Translations under genes and position numbers: made by a program
Part shown: in pieces, positions 42,012 through 50,863 of the stretch
How the letters are laid out: the number at the start of each line of letters is the position of its first letter
Position numbering within the stretch: the stretch's first letter is position 1
Notes under the pieces: model-generated
What the model was told of the DNA's origin: nothing
Database searches by the model: none
What the model saw: the letters and a program-made list of their open reading frames with translations, nothing else
From: G963663315 sp965208975
Lineage (GTDB): Bacteria; Pseudomonadota; Gammaproteobacteria; Arenicellales; Poriferihabitantaceae
Direction of reading: 5' to 3'
Assembly (NCBI GenBank): GCA_965208975.1
Contig: CBDBQH010000001.1
Coordinates: forward strand, 1-64,000
DNA: 64,000 bases

Positions 42012-42968
42012 TTAGCCGGTGCGGTAGGGGTCGGAGCCGTCCGGCTGCGTCCGGAACCACCGGAATGTCCACATGTACTGTTCCGGCGCCTGACGGATCA
42101 GGGTTTCCATCGCCTGGTTGATGCGGACCGTATCGGCTACATGATCATCGCTTGGAAGCTGCTCCAGAGGCGGGGCGACGATGATTTTGTATCTCCCGTT
42201 CTGTACGTTCAGGATACAGGTGAATGGAATGACCACGGCATCGGTGATTGCGGCCAGCCGACTGACCATATTGAGAGTGGAACGCTGTTGACCGAAAAAA
42301 GACGCATAGACTGTATGCTTCCCTTCGCCATGGTCCTCATCCGGAATCAGCAGGCAGACGCGCCCCCGGTTTATTCCCCTGATCAGCCCACGGAGACTTT
42401 GATCCCGCATATAAAGACAGGTCTGGTTGAATCGGGTCCGGCCCTTGTGCAAAAACCAGTTGTATACCGGATTTTTATCCCGTTTCATCATGGAAACCAG
42501 AGGAGCGCCAATGAACAGCGCGGAGGCTCCGGTATCCATGGTGGTGGTGTGATAGGCGACCATGATCACGTTTTGCCGGCAATCACTGTCAGCCTGTAGC
42601 CGGTTCCGGAAGTGTTCGGCGCCCTCAATGTCTACATATTTTTTCAGCCTCCTGCGCGTACTCATCATACTGAGACCCATGTCCATGAGGCCGAGGCCAT
42701 AGCAGCGAAAGTGCGCCTCCAGCAGGTCGCGCTGTTCGGATTCAGATAATTCCGGGAAGCAAAGTCGAATATTGACCGCGGCGATATTCCGGCGTTTGCG
42801 GTTGTGCAAGCGCATCTGGTCACCGATGAACCCGCCCAACTTCATCACCGCTTTTCTCGGCAGCCAGGAAACCAGCCAAAGCAGCAGCAGGGTCAGCCAG
42901 GCGCCCCAGTATCCCGGTTTGAAGCAGGTCCGGTCGAGTTTGACTTCAGGTGGCTCAGCGAGCGCCAT
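42012..42968 (-). CDS. LpxL/HtrB-type lysophospholipid acyltransferase
   Basis: ATG 42968 (MALAEPPEVKLDRTCFKPGY) overlaps the end of the upstream gene by 14 bp; a longer frame is less likely. The 318-residue protein has one N-terminal membrane segment (ttLLLLWLVSWLP), the catalytic HxxxxD motif in YHTTTMD, and IPDEDHGEGKHTV. Related enzymes add a secondary acyl chain to lipid A at the inner membrane. The acyl acceptor is inferred from the family. Confidence 0.88.
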   Translation of the reverse strand: MALAEPPEVKLDRTCFKPGYWGAWLTLLLLWLVSWLPRKAVMKLGGFIGDQMRLHNRKRRNIAAVNIRLCFPELSESEQRDLLEAHFRCYGLGLMDMGLSMMSTRRRLKKYVDIEGAEHFRNRLQADSDCRQNVIMVAYHTTTMDTGASALFIGAPLVSMMKRDKNPVYNWFLHKGRTRFNQTCLYMRDQSLRGLIRGINRGRVCLLIPDEDHGEGKHTVYASFFGQQRSTLNMVSRLAAITDAVVIPFTCILNVQNGRYKIIVAPPLEQLPSDDHVADTVRINQAMETLIRQAPEQYMWTFRWFRTQPDGSDPYRTG

Positions 42969-43608
42969 CGGTATGGACGAATTTCTGATAGCGGGGGTCT
43001 TCACCGGCAAGCCAGCACAGGTCGCTCCAGGTGTCAATGTCGCGCAGCTTCCGGCAAAAATGAATGTTCATGTCGAGTGAGTGCAGGTTCGCGAGTAATT
43101 GAGAGAAAACCTGGTCTGAGCCCCAGCTCACCTGATCAAATATCCCGCGCCTTGATTCATGCAGGCCGAGAATATAAAAGCCGCCATCCACCGTGGGGCC
43201 GACTATATTATCCTGTTCGCTGAGTCGCGTATATACCTGACTCAGGATTTCGCCGGAGATATGCGGGACATCGCAGCCCATGACCGCGCCGCAACCGGAT
43301 TCCCTGATCGCCTTCTCGAGTACATGACTGATTCTTTGTCCGAGGTCGCCTTCTGTCTGGATTTCGATATCCATGCGGTAGCGATCTTGCAAATCCCGAA
43401 AGCAGTCATGCTCCGCCCCGGGCGATACTGTGAGTACCAGCGAACCGGGCCAGTGCGCCTTAATCTTGTTGACGGATTGTTCCAGCATCGTGAGCGCCAA
43501 CTCCGCCGCTCCGGCGCCAGTCAACTCCGGCTGCATCCGGGTTTTGACCTGTCCCGGAACCGGCGCCTTGGCAAAAAGGTATAATGGAATATCGGGGTTA
43601 GCGCTCAT
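42955..43608 (-). CDS. TIGR04282-type (arsenosugar/DUF2064) glycosyltransferase
   Basis: ATG 43608 (MSANPDIPLYLFAKAPVPGQ) overlaps the upstream gene end by 11 bp. The 217-residue protein has VKTRMQPELTG, MGCDVPHISGEILSQVY and GPTVDGGFYILGL, the pattern of DUF2064 nucleotide-sugar-like transferases named TIGR04282. It always seems to travel with the TIGR04283 partner that precedes it here. The arsenosugar link comes from the family name only; no ars genes are visible in this window. Confidence 0.85.
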   Translation of the reverse strand: MSANPDIPLYLFAKAPVPGQVKTRMQPELTGAGAAELALTMLEQSVNKIKAHWPGSLVLTVSPGAEHDCFRDLQDRYRMDIEIQTEGDLGQRISHVLEKAIRESGCGAVMGCDVPHISGEILSQVYTRLSEQDNIVGPTVDGGFYILGLHESRRGIFDQVSWGSDQVFSQLLANLHSLDMNIHFCRKLRDIDTWSDLCWLAGEDPRYQKFVHTDGAR

Positions 43609-44320
43609 TGCCGTACATCTCACCCAGACGCTGCGGGTCAATCCCGACCCAGAACAGAAACCTCAGTTTCCACATCAGCAATATGGTGCGGATTGCGCCG
43701 CGGTTTTGCCAGCGTCTGGCGGAAGTGATGACCGGAGGATTGATCAGTAGCGGGGAGGAGTGTTGTTTAAGCAGTTTGCTCATTGCTACATCCTCCATCA
43801 GACAGATTGGAGGAAAACCGTTGACCCGATTAAATAGAGACGCAGTTACGAAAATCCCCTGATCGCCGGTAGCGAGAGACCGGATGCGGGAACGAAGCCG
43901 GATCATGTTTTCGATCAGGCGATAAATCCATCCTCTGGATTCGAGCGCCACATCGAATCGCCCCCATTGACGTTGCCCGCTGACTTCTCGCTCCACCATG
44001 GCAATGGCATCGGCTGGCAATCGGGTATCGCAGTGAAGAAATAACAAAATATCTCCGGTTGCCGCCACTGCCCCCCGATTCATTTGTCGGCTTCGTTCGG
44101 GTTGATCCGTTGAAATGACCCGGATCAGGGGCTTCCCCGGTTCGGGTTGGCGCCGCCGGTCAATAGATTCCAGGATGGATTTCAGGATTTCACGGGATTC
44201 GGTCTGGTCACTGGCATCAACCAGTATGGCCTCATGCAGCCCGCGTAAATCCTGCAAATGACTCACCAGCCCCTCGACGTTCTGTCCTTCGTTGTAAAGA
44301 GGGGCGATAATCGAGATCAT
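43598..44320 (-). CDS. TIGR04283-type glycosyltransferase 2
   Basis: The 240-residue GT2-fold protein starts MISIIAPLYNEGQNVEGLVS and has the LFLHCDTRLPADA motif (the D-x-D-like metal site), the FDVALESRGWIYRLIENMIR region and GDQGIFVTASLFNRVNGFP. TIGR04283 proteins are grouped with TIGR04282 in arsenosugar or similar sugar-lipid pathways. It is first of four overlapping or close minus-strand genes that end with the heptosyltransferase-like gene. Confidence 0.88.
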   Translation of the reverse strand: MISIIAPLYNEGQNVEGLVSHLQDLRGLHEAILVDASDQTESREILKSILESIDRRRQPEPGKPLIRVISTDQPERSRQMNRGAVAATGDILLFLHCDTRLPADAIAMVEREVSGQRQWGRFDVALESRGWIYRLIENMIRLRSRIRSLATGDQGIFVTASLFNRVNGFPPICLMEDVAMSKLLKQHSSPLLINPPVITSARRWQNRGAIRTILLMWKLRFLFWVGIDPQRLGEMYGNER

Positions 44321-44361
44321 GTCAACGTTACCGGGTCTTCGCGCACTGCACCGCTTGCGGG

Positions 44362-45573
44362 TTATTTTTTCCGGCTGGCGGCGATACGCATCCGCAAGGC
44401 ATTCAGTTTGATGAAGCCGGTTGCATCGGCCTGGTTATAGGCGCCCGCGTCTTCCTCGAAGGTTACAATTTTCTCGTCGAACAACGAATCGGTTTTTGAC
44501 TGGCGCCCCAGCACATCGACATTGCCCTTGTATAACCGCAGCCGGACTTCTCCGTTCACGGTTGCCTGGGAAGCGTCGATCATACCCTGCATCATGACCC
44601 GCTCCGGGCTGAACCAGTAACCATTGTAGATGAGACTGGCATAACGCGGCATCAGTTCGTCTTTCAGATGAGCGACTTCCCGGTCCAGGGTGAGTGATTC
44701 GATTGCGCGATGGGCCTTGTGGATGATTGTGCCGCCCGGAGTTTCATAACAGCCCCGGTTCTTCATGCCGACATATCGGTTCTCGACAATGTCCGCCCGG
44801 CCAATGCCGTGGATGGAGCCCCGTCTGTTCAAATCCATCATGACCTGTGCCGCAGTCATCGCCTGACCGTTGACCGACACGACATCTCCCTGATTGAAGC
44901 CCAGCAGCAATTCCTCCGGCGCGTCCGGCGCGTCCATCGGAGAGCGGGTCCAGCCCCAGGCTTCATCATCGGGCGCCGTCCACGGATCTTCCAGTTCACC
45001 GCCCTCATGCGAAATATGCAACAAATTGGCGTCGATCGAATAAGGAGAACCGCCGTCTTTCTTCTTCTCAACATGAATGCCGTGTTTGCGCGCATACTCC
45101 ATCAGTTTTTCGCGGGAGGTCAAATCCCACTCCCGCCAGGGCGCGATGATTCTGATGTCCGGATTCAGGGCGTAGGCGGACAACTCGAACCGGACCTGGT
45201 CGTTGCCTTTGCCGGTGGCGCCGTGCGAAATTGCGTCGGCATTGGTTTTCCTGGCAGTCTCAATCAGGTATTTGGCGATCAGTGGACGGGCAATCGAAGT
45301 GCCCAGCAAATACTCGCCTTCATAGAGGGCATTGGCGCGAAACATCGGGAAAACATAGTCACGGGCGAATTCTTCGGTCAGATCTTCAATGAATATATCC
45401 CGGATTCCATACTTTCGGGCTTTTTGCCGGGCTGGTTCCAGGTCTTCACCCTGCCCGATATCCGCGGTGAAGGTGACTACCTCGCAGTGGTATTCATCCT
45501 GTAGCCATTTCAGTATGATTGAAGTATCCAGTCCCCCGGAATAGGCCAGAACAGCTTTGTTGATTTCTGACAT
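44362..45573 (-). CDS. argG: Argininosuccinate synthase
   Basis: The 403-residue enzyme has the N-type ATP pyrophosphatase P-loop AYSGGLDTSIILKWL at its start, SHGATGKGNDQVRFE and a late EGEYLLGTSIARPLIA. It joins citrulline and aspartate to argininosuccinate. It is divergent from argF (88 bp between starts), so both arginine genes can share a control region. I see no ARG-box copy that I would trust there. Confidence 0.98.
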   Translation of the reverse strand: MSEINKAVLAYSGGLDTSIILKWLQDEYHCEVVTFTADIGQGEDLEPARQKARKYGIRDIFIEDLTEEFARDYVFPMFRANALYEGEYLLGTSIARPLIAKYLIETARKTNADAISHGATGKGNDQVRFELSAYALNPDIRIIAPWREWDLTSREKLMEYARKHGIHVEKKKDGGSPYSIDANLLHISHEGGELEDPWTAPDDEAWGWTRSPMDAPDAPEELLLGFNQGDVVSVNGQAMTAAQVMMDLNRRGSIHGIGRADIVENRYVGMKNRGCYETPGGTIIHKAHRAIESLTLDREVAHLKDELMPRYASLIYNGYWFSPERVMMQGMIDASQATVNGEVRLRLYKGNVDVLGRQSKTDSLFDEKIVTFEEDAGAYNQADATGFIKLNALRMRIAASRKK

Positions 45574-45661
45574 GGTGGTTTCGTATTGTGGTTTCGTATT
45601 TCGGTAAAGTAGAGTTTTATTATATCATTAACCATGTAACCGTTTTGAGAAGGACAGGCAA

Positions 45662-46570
45662 GTGGCCATTCGACATCTGTTAAGCTGTATGGATTTGACC
45701 GGGCAAGAGCTTCGGCAATTAATTTCTCGCGCCATTGCCTTAAAGGCCGAGCTTCCCTCAGGCCGCCATGCCCGATTCATGCAGGGTAAAACCGCGATAC
45801 TGGTATTCGAGAAACAGTCCACCCGTACCCGGGTCTCGTTTGAAACCGGCATCGGCCAGTTCGGCGGGAATGTGATTTTCCTGGCGCCTTCCGACTCCCA
45901 ACTTGGCCGTGGAGAGTCGATAGCGGACACGGCGCGGGTGCTTTCCAGGATGGCTGACCTGATCGTCATGAGAACCGGGGCGCATGCGCGTGTTGAGACG
46001 ATGGCGGAAAATGCCTCGGTGCCTGTAATCAACGGATTGTCCGACTACAATCATCCCTGTCAGATTCTCGCGGATATCCAGACATTCACTGAACATCGCG
46101 GCGACATCGGGGGCCGCAAGATTGCTTGGGTTGGTGATGGCAACAATGTTTGTCATTCGTGGATGAACGCAGCCCGGCAATTCGGTTTTGAACTCCATAT
46201 CGCCACACCACAAAGCCAGCGGCCTGACGAAACGCTGGCCGTACAATGCGCCGATCATATCGTATGGAGCGAAGACCCGGTAGATGCTTGTACGGGCGCG
46301 GCGCTGGTGGTTACCGATACCTGGTCCGGAATGGGGTTCGAGAAGGACAAGAAGGTTCGCGAGGAGATATTCAGGGGTTATCGCGTCGATCAGGAATTGA
46401 TGGGGCATGCGGCTCGCGATGCGCTGTTCATGCACTGCCTGCCGGCCTATCGCGGCAGTGAAGTGACTTCAGCGGTGATTGACGGTCCGCAAAGCGTAGT
46501 CTGGGATGAGGCGGAAAACCGGCTTCACGCGCAAAAGGCGCTGATCGAATTTTTACTGTTGGGTGGTTAA
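45662..46570 (+). CDS. argF: Ornithine carbamoyltransferase
   Basis: The start is GTG 45662 with AAGGACA six bases before. The 302-residue enzyme has the carbamoyl-phosphate loop STRTRVSFE, DYNHPCQILADI, the ornithine-binding DTWSGMG and the catalytic HCLPAYRG. It makes citrulline from ornithine and carbamoyl phosphate, supplying argG. Length is normal. Confidence 0.98.
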   Translation: MAIRHLLSCMDLTGQELRQLISRAIALKAELPSGRHARFMQGKTAILVFEKQSTRTRVSFETGIGQFGGNVIFLAPSDSQLGRGESIADTARVLSRMADLIVMRTGAHARVETMAENASVPVINGLSDYNHPCQILADIQTFTEHRGDIGGRKIAWVGDGNNVCHSWMNAARQFGFELHIATPQSQRPDETLAVQCADHIVWSEDPVDACTGAALVVTDTWSGMGFEKDKKVREEIFRGYRVDQELMGHAARDALFMHCLPAYRGSEVTSAVIDGPQSVVWDEAENRLHAQKALIEFLLLGG

Positions 46571-46575
46571 CCCGG

Positions 46576-46605
46576 TAGGAGAGATGTCTGATAGGAGAGA
46601 TGTCT
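46576..46605 (+). repeat. 14-bp tandem repeat after argF
   Basis: TAGGAGAGATGTCT occurs at 46576-46589 and again at 46592-46605, with GA between. A -10-like TATACT follows at 46628-46633 and the VapB-like gene starts at 46665/46671. The repeat may be a regulatory or slipped duplication. Confidence 0.75.
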
Positions 46606-46670
46606 TTTTAATATATCTTTCTTACGCTATACTCTACTTTGGTGATCAGCAAATTGGAAGGTTTATGGTT

Positions 46671-46946
46671 ATGGTTACATCAGCACACAACGACAGCGCA
46701 AAAGTTTTCATGGCAGGCAAGTCGCAGGCGGTGCGGTTGCCGAAGAAATATCGTTTTGCCGAAGGCTGCGACGAGGTTTCAATTCGGCAAGTGGGTCGCT
46801 CGCTCATTCTGAGTCCACGCTTCGCGGATTGGGACGAGTTTTGGGCGAATACTCCCTCGTTCGATGACGATATGGTTGAGGCTGTTTTGGGTCGAAACGA
46901 GGCTGTCGCGGGAGATGACCCCAAACGCGCGAGCTTTGACGAATGA
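46671..46946 (+). CDS. vapB: VapB-like antitoxin
   Basis: ATG 46671 (MVTSAHNDSAKVFMAGKSQA), with GGAAGG nine bases ahead, is preferred; ATG 46665 in the same frame is also possible. The product has the AbrB/VagC-type swapped-hairpin DNA-binding motif GKSQAVRLPKKYRF and an acidic C-terminus (SFDDDMVEAVLG). It would neutralise the VapC toxin, whose start overlaps its stop by four bases (ATGA), and repress the operon. Confidence 0.88.
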   Translation: MVTSAHNDSAKVFMAGKSQAVRLPKKYRFAEGCDEVSIRQVGRSLILSPRFADWDEFWANTPSFDDDMVEAVLGRNEAVAGDDPKRASFDE

Positions 46947-47329
46947 AGGTCATGCTGGATACGGACAGTTGTATTTACCTGATCAATCGCCGTAAAGGAA
47001 TGACGCCACAGGCGCGGTTGCAGGACTGTTGCATTTCGGCCATCGTATTGGGTGAATTGGAATTCGGTATTTTGAAAAGTCAGCGACCGGACATGAATCG
47101 CAAACGGTTACAGAATTTTCTGAGTTCCGTTGTGGTGAGGCCAGTCGGAGAGGCCGAATCAATTGCTTATGGGGAAATCCGATTAGCATTAAAAACCCAA
47201 CTGATTGGCCGCAACGACATGTGGATTGCGGCGCACGCAGTGTCGCTTGATCTAACACTTGTGACCAATAACACGCATGAATTTTCGCGCGTCCCCGGAT
47301 TGGTTATTGATAACTGGTTGGACGAATAA
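46943..47329 (+). CDS. vapC: VapC-like PIN toxin
   Basis: The 128-residue PIN protein has the acidic metal site residues in MLDTDSCIYLINRR, SAIVLGELEFGI, RNDMWIAAHAVSLDLTLVT and NTHEF. VapC toxins are Mg2+-dependent RNases, often cutting tRNA or rRNA. It is coupled to the VapB-like gene. The frame and length look normal, so the pair is probably active. Confidence 0.92.
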   Translation: MKVMLDTDSCIYLINRRKGMTPQARLQDCCISAIVLGELEFGILKSQRPDMNRKRLQNFLSSVVVRPVGEAESIAYGEIRLALKTQLIGRNDMWIAAHAVSLDLTLVTNNTHEFSRVPGLVIDNWLDE

Positions 47330-47423
47330 GGTACTGATCGAATTCCTGCTGTCGAGGGATTAACCCGGACTACTGTCATGTCATTGAATAAAAGCCTTCA
47401 CAAGGCAAAGCGAGAAAAGAACG

Positions 47424-48356
47424 ATGACTTCTGAACTAAATGACTTATCTGTCGCTGAATTACTAAGGCTATATGTTGGCATCAGCGAGCAACTTCGAAC
47501 CCGTGGAATCACGCGAGGGGAGAATGTTCCGACGGGAGATTTGGCAGAATTTCTTTTCTGCCGTTCCTACTCGTGGACACAAGCGAGTAATTCCGAGAAG
47601 GCTTTTGATGCTAAAGACGACGAAGGCAAACGGTATCAGATCAAGGGACGGCGGATTCATCAACGTACAAATTCTCGACAACTTTCAGCCATACGTGATC
47701 TTGATGGATTTGATGTCTTGGCGGCGATTCTTTTCGATCACGAATATCGGGTGTCACGCGCTGCCTTGATTCCAAACGAGGTCGTTCAGAATCGTAGTAA
47801 ACACGTAGCACATGATAACAAATGGCAATTCATGTTGACGGATGATGTATGGAGCGAAAAGAACGTGAATGACGTTACCGGAATCTTGAAAAACACTTGG
47901 AGCCAAACTATGTGCTCCCATGAAACCGATACAGGATTCTTAGGCAATCATGTTAGCCTGCCAAGGCGGAAGGTAGAAGAAATATCCCGGGAGAAATCCA
48001 TGGACAAAAATTCGGCAATGTTGCGAGTCAATTCGGAGCAAGGACATAGATTACTGGATCGCAGCAACACCTGCTTCGCGAACGTCAATGCGACGAAGCC
48101 CGTATGGTGGTTCAATATTGATCCGTGTAAGTTCCAGAATGATCTGCATCTACTCTGCGCTAAAAATACGGGATTAGTTTGGTTGACAATCGAGGCAAAC
48201 ACGTTCGATAGTCCAGAACAAATGTTCCGAATCCGCCCCGATAAAGAGTTGGTAGATCTGGAAATTTCCTGCAGCAGCGAGCAGTATATGCACGACGTAA
48301 AGAGCGGAGGGAATGGATACGATTTCAGTCCGCATATTCAACAAGAATGGTCCTGA
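47424..48356 (+). CDS. DUF6998-like putative nuclease
   Basis: The 310-residue protein starts LSVAELLRLYVGISEQLRTR, then GITRGENVPTGDLAEFLF and GKRYQIKGRR, the pattern of DUF6998-like proteins often thought to hold a restriction-endonuclease fold (the D/K residues around FDAKDDEGKRYQIKG would be the core). The C-terminal part (VNSEQGHRLLDRSNTCFANV) is not recognised. The tentative link to restriction is inference. It is 95 bp after vapC and of lower GC than its surroundings. Confidence 0.6.
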   Translation: MTSELNDLSVAELLRLYVGISEQLRTRGITRGENVPTGDLAEFLFCRSYSWTQASNSEKAFDAKDDEGKRYQIKGRRIHQRTNSRQLSAIRDLDGFDVLAAILFDHEYRVSRAALIPNEVVQNRSKHVAHDNKWQFMLTDDVWSEKNVNDVTGILKNTWSQTMCSHETDTGFLGNHVSLPRRKVEEISREKSMDKNSAMLRVNSEQGHRLLDRSNTCFANVNATKPVWWFNIDPCKFQNDLHLLCAKNTGLVWLTIEANTFDSPEQMFRIRPDKELVDLEISCSSEQYMHDVKSGGNGYDFSPHIQQEWS

Positions 48357-48641
48357 TGATGATGAACTATCAGGTGGCTACTGGTCTTCGTGCCTGCTTG
48401 CAATAGTGGACGACTTGGCGAAGCTCGCAGGATTCGCGCTTGCGCGAACATGAAAGCCGGTCTGGATCGTCGCGGCGAAATTTGCTCGGGTATGGGTGCT
48501 TTGTGATACTGACGTGTCCTGACAGAGTCATGATATGAATTCCTGTATATGGTCAACAAACCGAGTCAACTCAGGCAGCATGACTCAAATAAAACTGCCT
48601 CCGATAAAACCGGGGTGGTTCACCAAACCAGAGGGAGAACA

Positions 48642-48833
48642 ATGAAACAGACCAAATCGACTATCAAGAAGCAGCATCGTGAAATATTACAAAATTCAGG
48701 GCATCTTGACTTGAGAAGTTACCGGGCACATCAGAAACTGGAAGAAGCCTTGAAGAAGGCGGGAATTGAGAGGCCCGGAAACGGGCCAAGAATAATTGAC
48801 CCCGCCCATACCCGTTATCGAATTTACAGATAG
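48642..48833 (+). CDS. Small basic protein, unknown (63 aa)
   Basis: ATG 48642 has GAGGGAGAAC just upstream. The product starts MKQTKSTIKKQHREILQNSG and ends IDPAHTRYRIYR; it is basic and probably mostly helical. A longer frame to 48549 exists without a good ribosome site. No family is recognised. It is isolated between the DUF6998-like gene and a divergent (minus-strand) AAA ATPase. Confidence 0.5.
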   Translation: MKQTKSTIKKQHREILQNSGHLDLRSYRAHQKLEEALKKAGIERPGNGPRIIDPAHTRYRIYR

Positions 48834-48887
48834 ATTGTAGAGCCTGGGAAACCCAAAATACAGATATAACTATTTGAATAGAATGGA

Positions 48888-50105
48888 TTATATTGTCTGA
48901 ACGGATGGAACTGGATTGCCGGATCGTGTATTGTTCATGGATATTTCCTGCATTTGCGCCTGACTGCCAACGTAGGATAGCAGGCTTGGGATGCCCGGTT
49001 CGTAACCGCCTTCCCTGGATTGCCAGATATAACCCAGATGCGAGAGTTGTTTTAACTTTTCCCGAATATGCTGATCTGTGATTGACTCATCTCCGGTCAT
49101 TCCCTGTGCAATCGCTTTCTTCAGGCCGCGTTCATGCAAATATGCCTCGCCACTTTGCATAAACGCATTCGCGATGCTTTCAGCGACAAGCAGTAGTCCT
49201 GCATCGTCTATTTCATTGCGCCGGATCTGATACATGATGTTGTACTTGTCGGTCACGGTTGGCTGTACGGTCTTGACTGTCTCCATGGAGACGACCCGCT
49301 CTCCCGTCTGTTGCAGTCGTTGAGCGACGCTGTCCCCCCAGATCTGGGTGAAAAAGGGATAGCAGTGGGTCTGTTCAACGATGTTCTCAATAACACCGGG
49401 GGCAAAGGCGATACCTGCTTCCTGTAGCGGGATGGTGATTGCCTGATGGGCTTCTTCCGGTGACAGGCGTCCCAATCGAATGATTTCACTGCGGTCCCAG
49501 AAGGAGGCATTGGCTTGTCCCAGCGAAGCTCTGAGGTTCGGCGTACCGGCCAGCGTCAGCAGGAAAGGAGAACCTTCCAAGCGCACGGTCTGACTGGTGT
49601 TCAATAGTGATTCGGCGACCTCCGGTTTCAACCGATGAGCTTCATCTATGATCAGGATAAAGGGTTTGTTCCGGCTGCGTTCCTGTACGAGCTTTCGGAT
49701 GGTCGCAGAGGTCGGGGACAAATCCATTTCTGTTTTGGCCTGGATGAGCCCTCCGACTCCTCCAGAAATCTCTGCTGATTTGAACCGCTTGCGTAATGTC
49801 TGATGGTTCTCCGTCAGGCGGTTAGCCAACTCGGTCAGGGTCTCCATTTCGTTTGGAGTGACCCATAGAATGTCCAGTTTTGAGGCTTCTTTTTGGAGTG
49901 TCTTTATTTTCAGATAATTGAGCAAGGCAGTCTTGCCGTTTCCCCGGGGACCGTAGAAAATCAGGTTCTGGCGAGCGGGTTTTCTATTTTTCAGGACTTC
50001 GACGCAATCCTGGAAACAGGACTGTTCTTTCTTGCGACCGGCCAGATACGGTGGCACATTACCATCACCTGGCACAAACAGATGTTTTAGATCAGGCATA
50101 CTCAT
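48888..50105 (-). CDS. AAA ATPase (ORC/TniB/ExeA-like)
   Basis: The 405-residue protein has Walker A YGPRGNGKTALLNY (about 50-64), Walker B LIIDEAHRL (around 150), sensor-like TLAGTPNLR and a C-terminal winged-helix-like tail (EKLKQLSHLGYIWQSREGGY). It resembles stand-alone ORC/TniB-type ATPases found next to transposons or in defence loci. No transposon partner genes are present beside it. The start could also be ATG 50099. Confidence 0.85.
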   Translation of the reverse strand: MSMPDLKHLFVPGDGNVPPYLAGRKKEQSCFQDCVEVLKNRKPARQNLIFYGPRGNGKTALLNYLKIKTLQKEASKLDILWVTPNEMETLTELANRLTENHQTLRKRFKSAEISGGVGGLIQAKTEMDLSPTSATIRKLVQERSRNKPFILIIDEAHRLKPEVAESLLNTSQTVRLEGSPFLLTLAGTPNLRASLGQANASFWDRSEIIRLGRLSPEEAHQAITIPLQEAGIAFAPGVIENIVEQTHCYPFFTQIWGDSVAQRLQQTGERVVSMETVKTVQPTVTDKYNIMYQIRRNEIDDAGLLLVAESIANAFMQSGEAYLHERGLKKAIAQGMTGDESITDQHIREKLKQLSHLGYIWQSREGGYEPGIPSLLSYVGSQAQMQEISMNNTRSGNPVPSVQTI

Positions 50106-50242
50106 TTCTCCCTCCCGAATATGCCATCCTGCCTTAAATCAGTGACGCTGTCAAAAACAACAAGTATCGGAAATATCTCCCAGCATACAAGAATAATCAT
50201 TATACAATGAGAGACTGAATAATCAGAGATTTCTTGACCGGC

Positions 50243-50683
50243 ATGAGTCTACTCATTCGCCCCCTCTGCTCTGAGGATGAAACCCAATGGCGCATTCTCT
50301 GGCGCGGGTATCTGGAGTTTTATGAAACCGCTGTGTCCGATCCGATCTATACGACGACCTTCAGTCGGCTGGTTGATTCTAACCGCTCGCAGCAAAACGC
50401 ATTCGTAGCCGAGCGAGACGGTGGGCTTGTCGGTCTCGTGCACTTTATCTACCATGCTCATAACTGGCGGCTGGAAGATGTCTGCTATCTCCAGGATCTT
50501 TATGTCGATCCGGGCTTCCGTGGAACAGGCGTCGGTCGCGCCTTGATAGAGGCGGTTTACGCAGCCGCTGATGAAAACGGGACACCCTGCGTTTATTGGA
50601 TGACGCAGGATTTCAATGAAACAGCCCGGTTGCTGTATGATCGGATGGCCAGTCTGACCCCGTTCATCAAATACCAACGGTAA
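50243..50683 (+). CDS. GNAT-family acetyltransferase
   Basis: ATG 50243 (MSLLIRPLCSEDETQWRILW) is chosen over the TTG at 50234. The 146-residue enzyme has the GNAT motif A strand and loop LYVDPGFRGTGVGRALIEAV and a late YWMTQDFNETARLLYDRMA, which fits acetyl-CoA-dependent N-acetyltransferases. The substrate is unknown. Confidence 0.92.
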   Translation: MSLLIRPLCSEDETQWRILWRGYLEFYETAVSDPIYTTTFSRLVDSNRSQQNAFVAERDGGLVGLVHFIYHAHNWRLEDVCYLQDLYVDPGFRGTGVGRALIEAVYAAADENGTPCVYWMTQDFNETARLLYDRMASLTPFIKYQR

Positions 50684-50863
50684 GGGAACAGACGGAATTT
50701 TCACGACTTCGGCTGCATTGTGTCGGGGGTTGATGCGGATACAGGCTACTGCCTGTCCGTGTCGGGACGGGCATCAACCATACCGGGCACCACAGTGGGT
50801 CACCCCTACGCATCATCCTTCATAAACCGCTTTTCAAGGATTGCTGAAATCGGAGAACTCTAT
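50684..50863. other. Gap with partial repeat R6 before the insertion sequence
   Basis: There is no gene here. The stretch ends with a partial palindromic-repeat copy (GGGCACCACAGTGGGTCACC from 50785) and a 28-bp unit, CTACGCATCATCC to CCGCTTT (50806-50833), that recurs at 52898-52925. The final eight bases are the left target duplication of the insertion sequence. Confidence 0.7.

Noticed and set aside
44710..45504. A 264-codon plus-strand frame opposite argG
   Set aside because: It is a shadow of the argG frame, which is certain by motif and length.
45574..45661. ARG-box operators between argG and argF
   Set aside because: The gap is AT-rich, but I found no convincing 18-bp ArgR-type palindrome, so I do not report one.
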